DNA of 26,837 bases from positions 1 through 26,837 of the forward strand of contig CATWBO010000034.1 in assembly GCA_958349055.1 (NCBI GenBank). The letters run 5' to 3'. The translations under genes were made by a program, and so were the position numbers. The stretch is from an uncultured bacterium. Its GTDB lineage: Bacteria > Actinomycetota > Coriobacteriia > Coriobacteriales > Coriobacteriaceae. Under the pieces are notes generated by a model. That model made no database searches, was not told where the DNA came from, and worked only from the letters and a program-made list of their open reading frames with translations. Below, piece by piece: positions 14,746 to 21,346 of this stretch; position 1 is the stretch's first letter, and each line of letters starts with the position of its first letter.

Positions 14746-16124
14746 TGGATACTCAGAGCCCAACATATTCCGATGACGAGCTGACCGCCGCGCTTGCCGA
14801 GCACCTGGCATCGCTCGATCGCGATGACAGCTATCGCGTTGATCGCGTGCTTAAGCGCTCGTCGGTCGAAACAACCGAGGTTGTGTATTTTGAGGGTACG
14901 GGCGGCGGGTCGCTTGGCCCCTTCGTCCGCAAACGCATCGATGCCTCGGCCCAGATCGGCGGGGCGTACGAGCGCCTGTTCGCCGCCCAGCGGGCGGGAC
15001 GGCGTTTTGAACATCTGCCCCGGATCGTTGACTGTCGTCGCGCGGGCGACGAGCTGGACGTGGTGATGGAGTATGTTGAAGGCGAGACGCTCGAGGCCTT
15101 AGTGGGGCGCTTGGGCGCGACGCCCGATTATGCGCATGAGTTATTTCCTGCTCTCTGCGATGCAGTGGGCGAGCTCCATGCTGGTTTTGCGACGGCGGGG
15201 GAGCCGGCCTCGCCGGTAATCCATCGCGACCTTAAGCCGTCGAACATCATCGTGTCGGGCGTGCAGTATGCGCCCGATGCCGGTATGAGCTTTTCGTCGC
15301 TGGTGATTATCGATTTGGGAATTGCGCGCGTGTGGCGCGACGGCGCCGATGCCGATACCGTCAAGTTTGGTACGCGGCCCTACGCGCCGCCCGAGCAGTA
15401 TGGGTTTGGGCAGACGAGCGTGCGCAGCGATGTGTATGCACTCGGCGCGCTTCTCTTCTTTTGTCTGACGGGGGCCGACCCTAAGCCGGGACGCGACATG
15501 CACGAACAATGCGAGATGCGCGGCGTTCCTCCTTCTCTGACCGATGTCATTTGCATGGCGATGGCGCTCGACCCAGCCAAGCGCTTTGCGAGCGCGGAGG
15601 CATTGGGGCGGGCGACGCGCGCGGCATACGACCTGAGTTGCCCTGTGCGACCTCCTGCGCCTGTGCCTGTTTGTACTCCGGCCTCGGAGACGGTGTTAAC
15701 GCCCCAAGGGCTCCAGAGCTCCGCAGAGCTTCCTAAGCCTGCCGCCTCCGCTGCATTCGGTCTGCTTTCTCGCATTCCGGAGCCTCTGGGACGCATTTGG
15801 AATACGCTTGTCTGCCTCTCGTTGCTTGTATTCTTTGCCGGAAGCCACTTTGCCGTCTTTCACCCCACGGGAGCAAATCAAAGCTACCCGACGTGGCTTC
15901 TCATAATCGAGTACTTTTTCTTTGTCGATGGCCTTATGGTGCTTATGCATTTTGCGCTGCTCGACAAGCGCCGCCTTCGTCGGCGATTCGCACTGCTCGA
16001 CAGCTATCGCGGCAAGAAACTCGCGAAACTCTGGATCAAGGCATTGGGCGTGCTGCTCCTTTGCACGATCGTCATAGTTGCGGTTGTCAATGCGACCGGT
16101 GTCGTTGACACCTCTACCACCTAA
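14745..16124 (+). CDS. Membrane-anchored Ser/Thr protein kinase
   Basis: A Hanks-type kinase of 459 residues from ATG 14745. Catalytic residues are present: Lys63 (FVRKRI), His160-Arg-Asp162 with Lys164 and Asn167 (HRDLKPSN), Asp190-Leu-Gly192 (a DLG variant of DFG) and the activation segment GTRPYAPPEQYG. A proline-rich linker (about 305-355) leads to three hydrophobic segments near the C-terminus (LVCLSLLVFFAGSHF, WLLIIEYFFFVDGLMVLMHFALL, ALGVLLLCTIVIVAVV), so the kinase domain faces the cytoplasm. There are no PASTA repeats. The start is uncertain: ATG 14652, 14733 and 14745 are in frame, none with a good ribosome site; TATGAT at 14732-14737 suits a leaderless mRNA beginning at ATG 14745. 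Confidence 0.85.
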   Translation: MDTQSPTYSDDELTAALAEHLASLDRDDSYRVDRVLKRSSVETTEVVYFEGTGGGSLGPFVRKRIDASAQIGGAYERLFAAQRAGRRFEHLPRIVDCRRAGDELDVVMEYVEGETLEALVGRLGATPDYAHELFPALCDAVGELHAGFATAGEPASPVIHRDLKPSNIIVSGVQYAPDAGMSFSSLVIIDLGIARVWRDGADADTVKFGTRPYAPPEQYGFGQTSVRSDVYALGALLFFCLTGADPKPGRDMHEQCEMRGVPPSLTDVICMAMALDPAKRFASAEALGRATRAAYDLSCPVRPPAPVPVCTPASETVLTPQGLQSSAELPKPAASAAFGLLSRIPEPLGRIWNTLVCLSLLVFFAGSHFAVFHPTGANQSYPTWLLIIEYFFFVDGLMVLMHFALLDKRRLRRRFALLDSYRGKKLAKLWIKALGVLLLCTIVIVAVVNATGVVDTSTT

Positions 16125-16127
16125 AAG

Positions 16128-16152
16128 AAAAGGGCCCGTTTGGGGCCCTTTT
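16128..16152. terminator. Bidirectional terminator between convergent genes
   Basis: AAAAGGGCCC (16128-16137) and GGGCCCTTTT (16143-16152) are perfect inverted repeats around five bases. The A and T ends provide a U tract in both directions, serving the kinase (plus) and the secreted hydrolase (minus). Confidence 0.85.
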
Positions 16153-16161
16153 CAGCTGTAC

Positions 16162-17295
16162 TTAGATGCGGTTCATCTGAGCGGCGACCTTGTTGTACCA
16201 ATCCTGCCACGTGGGCGGGCAGTACTTTTTGGCCGCTGCCGGGGTAAGGGTGGAGCCGTAGTTGGCGCCCAGGTAGGCAACATGAGCGGAGATGCCCTCG
16301 CTCCAGCTGCCAAAGCTGCGCCAACCGCCGCCACGAGCGCTCCAGCCCCAGGCGTTGTAGGAATTGGCGCAATAAGTACCCTTGGTGCTCTCGATGCAGG
16401 CGATGGCGGGGGACCAACGAGGGTCGACGCCGGTATTCCAAGCGGCGACGGCAAAGTTATAGCCCTGGCCTGCCATGGGGGAGCCGGCAAGATAATTGTC
16501 GATGCGGCTCGTCCACTCGTTGATGAACGAATCGTAATCGGAGTTGCCGGTATTGGCGTTGTTCACCGTGGTGTCGATGGTGGTGTTGGTGTTGGTGGCC
16601 TGGCTGCTGGAATTGCTGCCGCTTACGCCTTCGCCCGAGAGCTTCTCGGCGGCAGCGGCCTTGTCGGCCTCAAGCTTGGCAAGCTCGGCGGCATTTTCCT
16701 GCTCGGCTTTTGCCTGCGCCTCGCTGCGGAGCTGCTGGGCCTGTGTCAGCGCATCCTCGGCGTTATTCTGCTCTGCCTCAAGCTGCGACTTGGCCTGCTG
16801 GAGTTCGGCCTTGTTCTGCTCGAGTTCGGTTTGCATGTTGTTGAGCTCTTCGATCTCGTCGACGCTCGAGCTCGTGATCTGGTTGGTGTATTTGCAGGTG
16901 GTGATGAACTCACCCAGGCTCTGCGCGTTGACCAGGAAGCTCACGATGGGATTGGTGCCCTTCTGGTACTTGTACAGATCGCGCATGGCGGAGCTTGCCT
17001 TGGCCTGCTGCTCGGGAAGCTTAGCCTCGATTTCCTCGATGCTCGCCTCATTGGAGTCGATTTGCTTTTGCAGGTCGTCGAGTTTGGTGCGGGCATCGTT
17101 GTAGGCGCTCGTGGCGGCTTCGATTTTTTGCTGCGCGGCGGAAAGCTGATCCTGCGTTGCCTGCGAGGCGGCATACGCCGCAACGGGGGAGAGCATCGGC
17201 GTGGCAGTCAGTGCGACAGCGAGTGCGGCGCTCGTGATGATACGAGCCGGCTTCGACGCGATGAGCGCTGCGACGCGATGATTCGAATGCTGCAT
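16162..17295 (-). CDS. Secreted coiled-coil protein with a lysozyme-like C-terminal domain
   Basis: A 377-residue exported protein. A signal peptide (about 1-42, ending SPVAAYA) is followed by a long coiled coil (about 45-235; repeated Gln, Ala, Glu and Lys heptads), resembling the N-terminal half of PcsB-type peptidoglycan hydrolases. A Ser/Thr/Asn-rich linker (235-275) follows. The C-terminal domain has the blocks AVAAWNTGVDPRWSPAIACIES and SYNAWGWSARGGG...SEGISAHVAYLGANYG, which look like a lysozyme or glucosaminidase-type fold with Glu of IES as a possible catalytic acid. It probably acts on the cell wall in septation or remodelling; activity is inferred. ATG 17295 is preferred to TTG 17310 because AGAGGGA lies 6 nt upstream. 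Confidence 0.75.
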   Translation of the reverse strand: MQHSNHRVAALIASKPARIITSAALAVALTATPMLSPVAAYAASQATQDQLSAAQQKIEAATSAYNDARTKLDDLQKQIDSNEASIEEIEAKLPEQQAKASSAMRDLYKYQKGTNPIVSFLVNAQSLGEFITTCKYTNQITSSSVDEIEELNNMQTELEQNKAELQQAKSQLEAEQNNAEDALTQAQQLRSEAQAKAEQENAAELAKLEADKAAAAEKLSGEGVSGSNSSSQATNTNTTIDTTVNNANTGNSDYDSFINEWTSRIDNYLAGSPMAGQGYNFAVAAWNTGVDPRWSPAIACIESTKGTYCANSYNAWGWSARGGGWRSFGSWSEGISAHVAYLGANYGSTLTPAAAKKYCPPTWQDWYNKVAAQMNRI

Positions 17296-17337
17296 CCAAT
17301 CCCTCTGCAATCAATCGTAGGTTATGGTTCGAACGGT

Positions 17338-17402
17338 ATTCTACTACTGCTTTCGACCTCAACTTGAACCTTAAAGGTTCCAAAGGGTCAAGTTGAACTT
17401 GA
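17338..17402. promoter_or_regulatory. Cluster of nested dyads upstream of the secreted hydrolase gene
   Basis: TCAACTTGAACC (17359-17370) mirrors GGGTCAAGTTGA (17385-17396) at 11 of 12 positions. Between them GAACCTTAAAGGTTC (17366-17380) is a perfect palindrome, and TCAAGTTGAACTTGA (17388-17402) is another. A related half-site, GTTCAACTT, recurs at 17452-17460. A possible minus-strand -10 (TAGAAT) is at 17338-17343. The 234-bp gap between the two minus-strand genes is AT-richer than its surroundings and otherwise holds nothing recognised. Confidence 0.5.
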
Positions 17403-17529
17403 GGCTTTGGCTTTGACCTGCAGTTATAGTGAATTGTTGAGAAACCATAGAGTTCAACTTTAACGTTACGGAACTCGGTCTGACCGCAGATTCACGCCGT
17501 AAGGGCTACTCCAACATGGGGTTTTGCAC

Positions 17530-18162
17530 CTATAGGGCTCCCTCGCGGCGTGCCTGCTCAATTTCTTCGAGCGCGTCGGCTGGGGTGAAGGAACACGTGC
17601 CGTCGCCGAGCTTGACTGTTTGGATATCGTCTCCGACATGCACCTCTCCGCCTCGAAGCACCACACCGAAAATGCCCTCGTGGGGAAAGATGCAATCACC
17701 GGCGAGATAGTAGATAGCACAGCGGGTGTGGCAGACCTTGCCGATCTGGCTGATCTCGACCAGAACGTCGTTGCCGATCTTGAGCTGTGTGCCCAAGGGG
17801 AGCGAAAGCAAGTTGATACCTTGTGTGGTGAAATTCTCCCCAAAGTCGCCTTCGTGCACATCGAGCCCGCGATGCCGTGCCGTCTGGATTGATTCTGCGG
17901 CCAAAAACGAGACTTGGCGGTGCCAGTGCCCGGCGTGCGCATCGGAAGCGAGGCCAAACTGTTCAATGACGGTATCGTGCCCATCGGAGACGGGCGACTT
18001 GCGTGTGCCTTTGTGCGCCGACGTGTTAATCGAGACGATGCGGGCGGGTCCTTCGTAGGCGTTGCTGGCGGTGCGTAGGGGAGCGGTCGTCCGAGAGCGT
18101 TCCGCTAGCTCGCGTTTTGCAGCGTCAAGGATGGGGTTGTCGGCCAGATGTTCTTGGGGCAC
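17530..18162 (-). CDS. MOSC domain protein
   Basis: A 210-residue protein that is mostly a MOSC domain (about 40-190), the fold found at the C-terminus of molybdenum-cofactor sulfurases and in YiiM/YuaD-type proteins that handle sulfur or reduce N-hydroxylated compounds. Visible blocks are GPARIVSINTSAHKGTRK, GLASDAHAGHWHRQVSFL, HEGDFGENFTTQGINL, LKIGNDVLVEISQIGKVCHTRC (with the conserved Cys) and HEGIFGVVLRGGEVHVGD. The precise reaction is not predictable. The start is GTG 18162 with AAAGGCG upstream. Divergent from the D-aspartate ligase gene across 225 bp. Confidence 0.85.
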   Translation of the reverse strand: MPQEHLADNPILDAAKRELAERSRTTAPLRTASNAYEGPARIVSINTSAHKGTRKSPVSDGHDTVIEQFGLASDAHAGHWHRQVSFLAAESIQTARHRGLDVHEGDFGENFTTQGINLLSLPLGTQLKIGNDVLVEISQIGKVCHTRCAIYYLAGDCIFPHEGIFGVVLRGGEVHVGDDIQTVKLGDGTCSFTPADALEEIEQARREGAL

Positions 18163-18301
18163 GTGCGCGCCTTTCGCTTATGAGATTGACAATATGTTGA
18201 ATCCTACAACAACGGTAGGTTCATTGCCCGTTGTCGTACAGCGGTGAGTGCCGTCTTTGCGCCGAGTTTGCCCCTCCGATTGCCATAGATACGGTGGAGC
18301 T

Positions 18302-18331
18302 TTGGGTACTGGCGGTTTGGCACGCTAGAAT
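18302..18331 (+). promoter_or_regulatory. Possible promoter of the D-aspartate ligase gene
   Basis: TTGGGT (18302-18307) and TAGAAT (18326-18331) are 18 bp apart. A short hairpin, GCCCG/CGGGC (18352-18366), and the ribosome site AGGAAG follow before ATG 18388. Confidence 0.45.
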
Positions 18332-18387
18332 GAATCGGTTGCACTAAGACCGCCCGTTGTGCGGGCAGTTCATGATAGGAAGTTTCC

Positions 18388-19644
18388 ATGGCATTGCAAT
18401 TTACAGAGCGCGAGTTCATTCCCGTGCTGCTCGGTGGCGACATCAACGCCTATTCGGTGGCGCGCGCTTTCTACGAGGAGTATCAGGTCAAGAGTCTGGT
18501 CTTTGGCAAGTACCAGACGGGCCCTGCGTATCGAAGCCAGATTATCGACTACACGCCCAACGTCGACATCGATACCATGCCCGTGATGCTCAAAATCGTC
18601 AATGGCATTGCTCAGGCGCATGCCGATAAGACGATTGTCCTGATGGGCTGCGGCGATAACTATGTTGCCCTGGTGGCTCAGGCAAAGGATGCCGATGAGC
18701 TGGCGGATAACATCGTCGCGCCCTACGCACCTTACAGCATGCTCGAGCAGTGCCAGAAGAAGGAGATCTTCTACGAGCTGTGCGAGAAGCATGGCGTGCC
18801 GTATCCGCATACCTTTACCTTTACTGCGCAGATGCTCAACGCGCAAGGCGAGGCGCCGGCCGAGGTGCTCGACCAGATTGACTTCCCGTTCCCGATGATC
18901 CTGAAGCCGTCCGACGGCATCATGTGGTGGCAGCATGAGTTCGAGGGCCAGAAGAAGGCTTATGAGATTGCCGATCGCGCCGAGCTGGAGCAGGTTATCC
19001 GTGACTCCTATGCTAGCGGCTACACCGACGACCTGATCTTGCAGGACCGCGTGCCCGGCAACGACGAGTACATGCGCGTGCTCACCAGCTATTCCGATCG
19101 CAACGGCAAGGTGCGCATGATGTGCCTGGGCCACGTACTGCTCGAGGAGCATCAGCCCCATGGCGTTGGCAACCATGCTTGTATCATCACCGAACCCAAC
19201 GACGAGCTCATGGGCGGCGTGCGCAAGCTGCTCGAGGACCTGAACTTTGTTGGTTATTCCAACTTTGACGTCAAGTACGACGAGCGCGATGGCTCGTTTA
19301 AGTTCTTCGACTTCAACACCCGCCAGGGCCGCAGCAACTACTACGTAACCAACAGCGGCTTTAACGTTGCCAAGTATGTGGTGGATGAGTATGTGTTCAA
19401 CCGCCCGTTTGAGCCGGAGTTTGTGACGGCGCAGGACGAGGCGCTGTGGATGGTCGTTCCCATGGGTGTCGTCGACAAGTACGTCAAGGATCCCGAGTTG
19501 CGCGCGAAGGTGCATCGCCTGGATAAGGAAGGCAAGGGCGCCGACCCCTCGTTTATGAAGGGCGACTTTGTCTTTAACCGCTGGCTGCGCATGTGGCACA
19601 CCAAACTGCGCCACTTTAAGCTGTTCAAGACGTATTACAAGTAG
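18388..19644 (+). CDS. ATP-grasp ligase, probable D-aspartate ligase for the peptidoglycan side chain
   Basis: A 418-residue ATP-grasp enzyme. The opening block EFIPVLLGGDINAYSVARAFYEEY, the central IVLMGCGDNYVALVAQ, FYELCEKHGVPYPHTFTF, FPMILKPSDGIMWW, MRVLTSYSDRNGKVRMMCLGH and FFDFNTRQGRSNYYVT follow the recalled sequence of the Enterococcus faecium D-aspartate ligase closely in order and spacing. That enzyme activates D-Asp beta-carboxylate with ATP and links it to the epsilon-amino group of L-lysine in the wall precursor. The next gene is an aspartate/glutamate racemase, as in E. faecium, which supports D-Asp as the substrate. It acts in the cytoplasm on the UDP-linked precursor. ATG 18388 has AGGAAG 5 nt upstream. 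Confidence 0.85.
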   Translation: MALQFTEREFIPVLLGGDINAYSVARAFYEEYQVKSLVFGKYQTGPAYRSQIIDYTPNVDIDTMPVMLKIVNGIAQAHADKTIVLMGCGDNYVALVAQAKDADELADNIVAPYAPYSMLEQCQKKEIFYELCEKHGVPYPHTFTFTAQMLNAQGEAPAEVLDQIDFPFPMILKPSDGIMWWQHEFEGQKKAYEIADRAELEQVIRDSYASGYTDDLILQDRVPGNDEYMRVLTSYSDRNGKVRMMCLGHVLLEEHQPHGVGNHACIITEPNDELMGGVRKLLEDLNFVGYSNFDVKYDERDGSFKFFDFNTRQGRSNYYVTNSGFNVAKYVVDEYVFNRPFEPEFVTAQDEALWMVVPMGVVDKYVKDPELRAKVHRLDKEGKGADPSFMKGDFVFNRWLRMWHTKLRHFKLFKTYYK

Positions 19645-19653
19645 ATGAGTGCG

Positions 19654-19706
19654 GCGCCCGTCCGGTTTACATCGGGCGGGCGCGGGTATGATACGCGCAA
19701 TTGCGC
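19654..19706 (+). promoter_or_regulatory. Hairpin, -10 box and palindrome before the racemase gene
   Basis: GCGCCCGTCCG (19654-19664) pairs with CGGGCGGGCGC (19673-19683) with one G-U pair, but no T run follows. TATGAT (19687-19692) is a good -10 box, and the perfect palindrome GCGCAATTGCGC (19695-19706) lies at the expected start of transcription. The racemase may therefore have its own regulated promoter besides readthrough from the ligase gene. Confidence 0.4.
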
Positions 19707-19728
19707 AAGCGTCACCAAGGAGGCGGCG

Positions 19729-20475
19729 ATGGAAAAGCTGGGAGTTATCGGCGGCATGGGCGCCGAGGCCACGTCGTATTACTACGACCAGGTGGTGCGC
19801 CATACGGCGGCTACGTGCGACCAAGAGCATATCGACATGGTGGTGCTTTCCAAGTCGACCATGCCCGATCGCACGCTGGCCATCAAGACCGGTGAGCATG
19901 CCGAGCTGCTGGCGACCATGAAGGAATGCGCCCAGGCGCTCGAGTCGCTGAGCTGTGCGCACATTGCCATTCCCTGCAACACGTCACACTACTTTTACGA
20001 CCAGATCCAGTCGTTTACGAAGGTGCCGATTATCCACATGCCGCGCGAGTCGGTGCGCTATGCCCTAGCGGGCGCGGTGATGGGGGAGTGCGAGTTCGAT
20101 CCTAACCTGAGCATGCCGGCCGAGCCGGTGCGCAAGATCGGCATCATGGGCACCGACGGAACTGTGGGCGCGGGCGTCTATGGGCGCGAATGTGAGGCGG
20201 CGGGCGTCGAGGTCGTCTACCCCAGCGAGAAGCGCCAAGCCGACGTGATGTCACTCATCTACGACGACGTGAAGGCCGGACGTGAGCCCGATATGGATAA
20301 GTTCGACCGCGTGATGTGGGAGTTTGCCCGCAGCGGCTGCGATCGCGTCATTCTGGCCTGCACGGAGCTTTCGGTGCTGCAGAAATACCGCGAGATGCCC
20401 GAGATTACCCTCGACGCCATGGACGTCCTGGTGCGCGAGTCCATCATTCGCAGCGGCGCCCCCTACCGCCAATAG
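19729..20475 (+). CDS. Aspartate/glutamate racemase, probable aspartate racemase
   Basis: A 248-residue cofactor-independent racemase. The two catalytic cysteines are Cys83 in AIPCNTSHYFYD and Cys211 in ILACTELSVL. The N-terminal block KLGVIGGMGAEATSYYYDQV and MSKSTMPDRT-like motif (LSKSTMPDRTLAI) are typical of aspartate racemases rather than MurI glutamate racemase. It would supply D-aspartate to the adjacent ATP-grasp ligase. ATG 19729 has a full AAGGAGG; the longer frame from 19645 overlaps the intergenic hairpin and promoter. Confidence 0.9.
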   Translation: MEKLGVIGGMGAEATSYYYDQVVRHTAATCDQEHIDMVVLSKSTMPDRTLAIKTGEHAELLATMKECAQALESLSCAHIAIPCNTSHYFYDQIQSFTKVPIIHMPRESVRYALAGAVMGECEFDPNLSMPAEPVRKIGIMGTDGTVGAGVYGRECEAAGVEVVYPSEKRQADVMSLIYDDVKAGREPDMDKFDRVMWEFARSGCDRVILACTELSVLQKYREMPEITLDAMDVLVRESIIRSGAPYRQ

Positions 20476-20481
20476 CCCCAT

Positions 20482-20516
20482 ACCTGCCAAAAAGGGACAG
20501 GTTTATTTTGGTAGGT
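20482..20516. repeat. Palindromic repeat with GGGACAGGTT core
   Basis: ACCTGCCAAAA (20482-20492) pairs with TTTTGGTAGGT (20506-20516) with one G-U pair. The core is AGGGACAGGTTTA. The core matches that of the repeats at 4661 and 5874 (read on the minus strand), while the arms are completely different and still complementary. Confidence 0.7.
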
Positions 20517-20534
20517 TTTATCTGGGGAAACAGT

Positions 20535-20572
20535 AAAGGCCTCGGCTCGTTTGGCGCGAGCCGAGGCCTTTT
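20535..20572. terminator. Bidirectional terminator between racemase and ecfT
   Basis: AAAGGCCTCGGCTCG (20535-20549) and CGAGCCGAGGCCTTT (20557-20571) form a perfect 15-bp stem, with short T runs on both strands. Confidence 0.9.
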
Positions 20573-20599
20573 GCATGTACCGGTTGCCGCTGGCGATTG

Positions 20600-21346
20600 C
20601 TAGAACAGGAATCCCAGGATGATGAGGGCGGCGCTGATGGCGAGCACGGCGATATCCAGACCCTTGATGGGATAGCGTTTGTACGAGCTGGCGCGCGTGC
20701 GCAGATAGAAGCCGCGCTGCTCGGCGGCAAGCGCGGTGGCGTCGGTCTTGCCCACGCTCGAGATAAGCAGCGGTACGCACAACGGCAGCATGAGCTTGAG
20801 CTTCTTGATGGGGTTCTTGGTGTCGTACTCGACGCCGCGTGCGGTCTGCGCCTCCATGATGGCGTTCATCTCCTGGCCAAACACCGGCACAAAGCGCAGT
20901 GCCGTGGTAAAGGTAAAGGCATAGCGATACGGCACGTGCAGCACCTCGACGCAGGCGTTGGCAAGGTCGTTGAGCTTGGTCACCATGAGCATGAGGATGA
21001 GTGGCAACGCCACGCCCAGCAGACGCAGACAGGCCTTTGATCCGGTGATGAGCCCCGTGTCGGTGATAAAGCCCCATATCACGTTGCCATCGCGCATAAA
21101 GGCCAGCTGGAGCAACAACATGATAAGTGCGAGCGGAATCAGCAGCTTGAGTAGCGAGAACAGGCGATCGACGACGCCGGCGTAGGCGCCCAACGCAAGG
21201 GTGAGTGCCAAAAAGCCCAACAGCGCAACATAGGTGTCGGACAAAAAGATGCCGATGATGATGGCAGCAGCGAGGCCCAGTTTGACGACGGGGTTCAGGC
21301 GATGCAGCAGCGTGTCGCCCGGCATATAGTCGATGACGTTAACCAC
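20600..21346 (-). CDS. ecfT: ECF transporter transmembrane component EcfT
   Basis: A 248-residue integral membrane protein that couples the EcfA ATPases to substrate-binding S components. It has several hydrophobic helices (about 25-45, 45-65, 65-85, 105-125, 228-246) and a cytoplasmic coupling region with the two Ala-Arg-Gly-type motifs: AQTARGVEYD and AAEQRGFY. It starts with GTG 21346, overlapping the ATPase stop codon by 8 nt, with AAGGAG upstream, so translation is coupled to the ATPase. Last gene of the operon; a terminator follows. Confidence 0.92.
   Translation of the reverse strand: MVNVIDYMPGDTLLHRLNPVVKLGLAAAIIIGIFLSDTYVALLGFLALTLALGAYAGVVDRLFSLLKLLIPLALIMLLLQLAFMRDGNVIWGFITDTGLITGSKACLRLLGVALPLILMLMVTKLNDLANACVEVLHVPYRYAFTFTTALRFVPVFGQEMNAIMEAQTARGVEYDTKNPIKKLKLMLPLCVPLLISSVGKTDATALAAEQRGFYLRTRASSYKRYPIKGLDIAVLAISAALIILGFLF

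Noticed and set aside
16078..17367. A 429-codon plus-strand frame opposite the secreted hydrolase
   Set aside because: Repetitive Gly/Leu/Val composition expected from reading the coiled-coil gene backwards; the minus frame has a signal peptide and ribosome site.
17385..17404. A SoxR/MerR-type box (similar to CCTCAAGTTAACTTGAGG)
   Set aside because: The match TCAAGTTGAACTTGAGG has an extra central base, and no plus-strand gene or correctly spaced promoter follows. Kept only as an unassigned dyad.
18370..19962. A 530-codon minus-strand frame
   Set aside because: Antisense shadow of the D-aspartate ligase and racemase; rich in His, Arg and Leu and without domain features.
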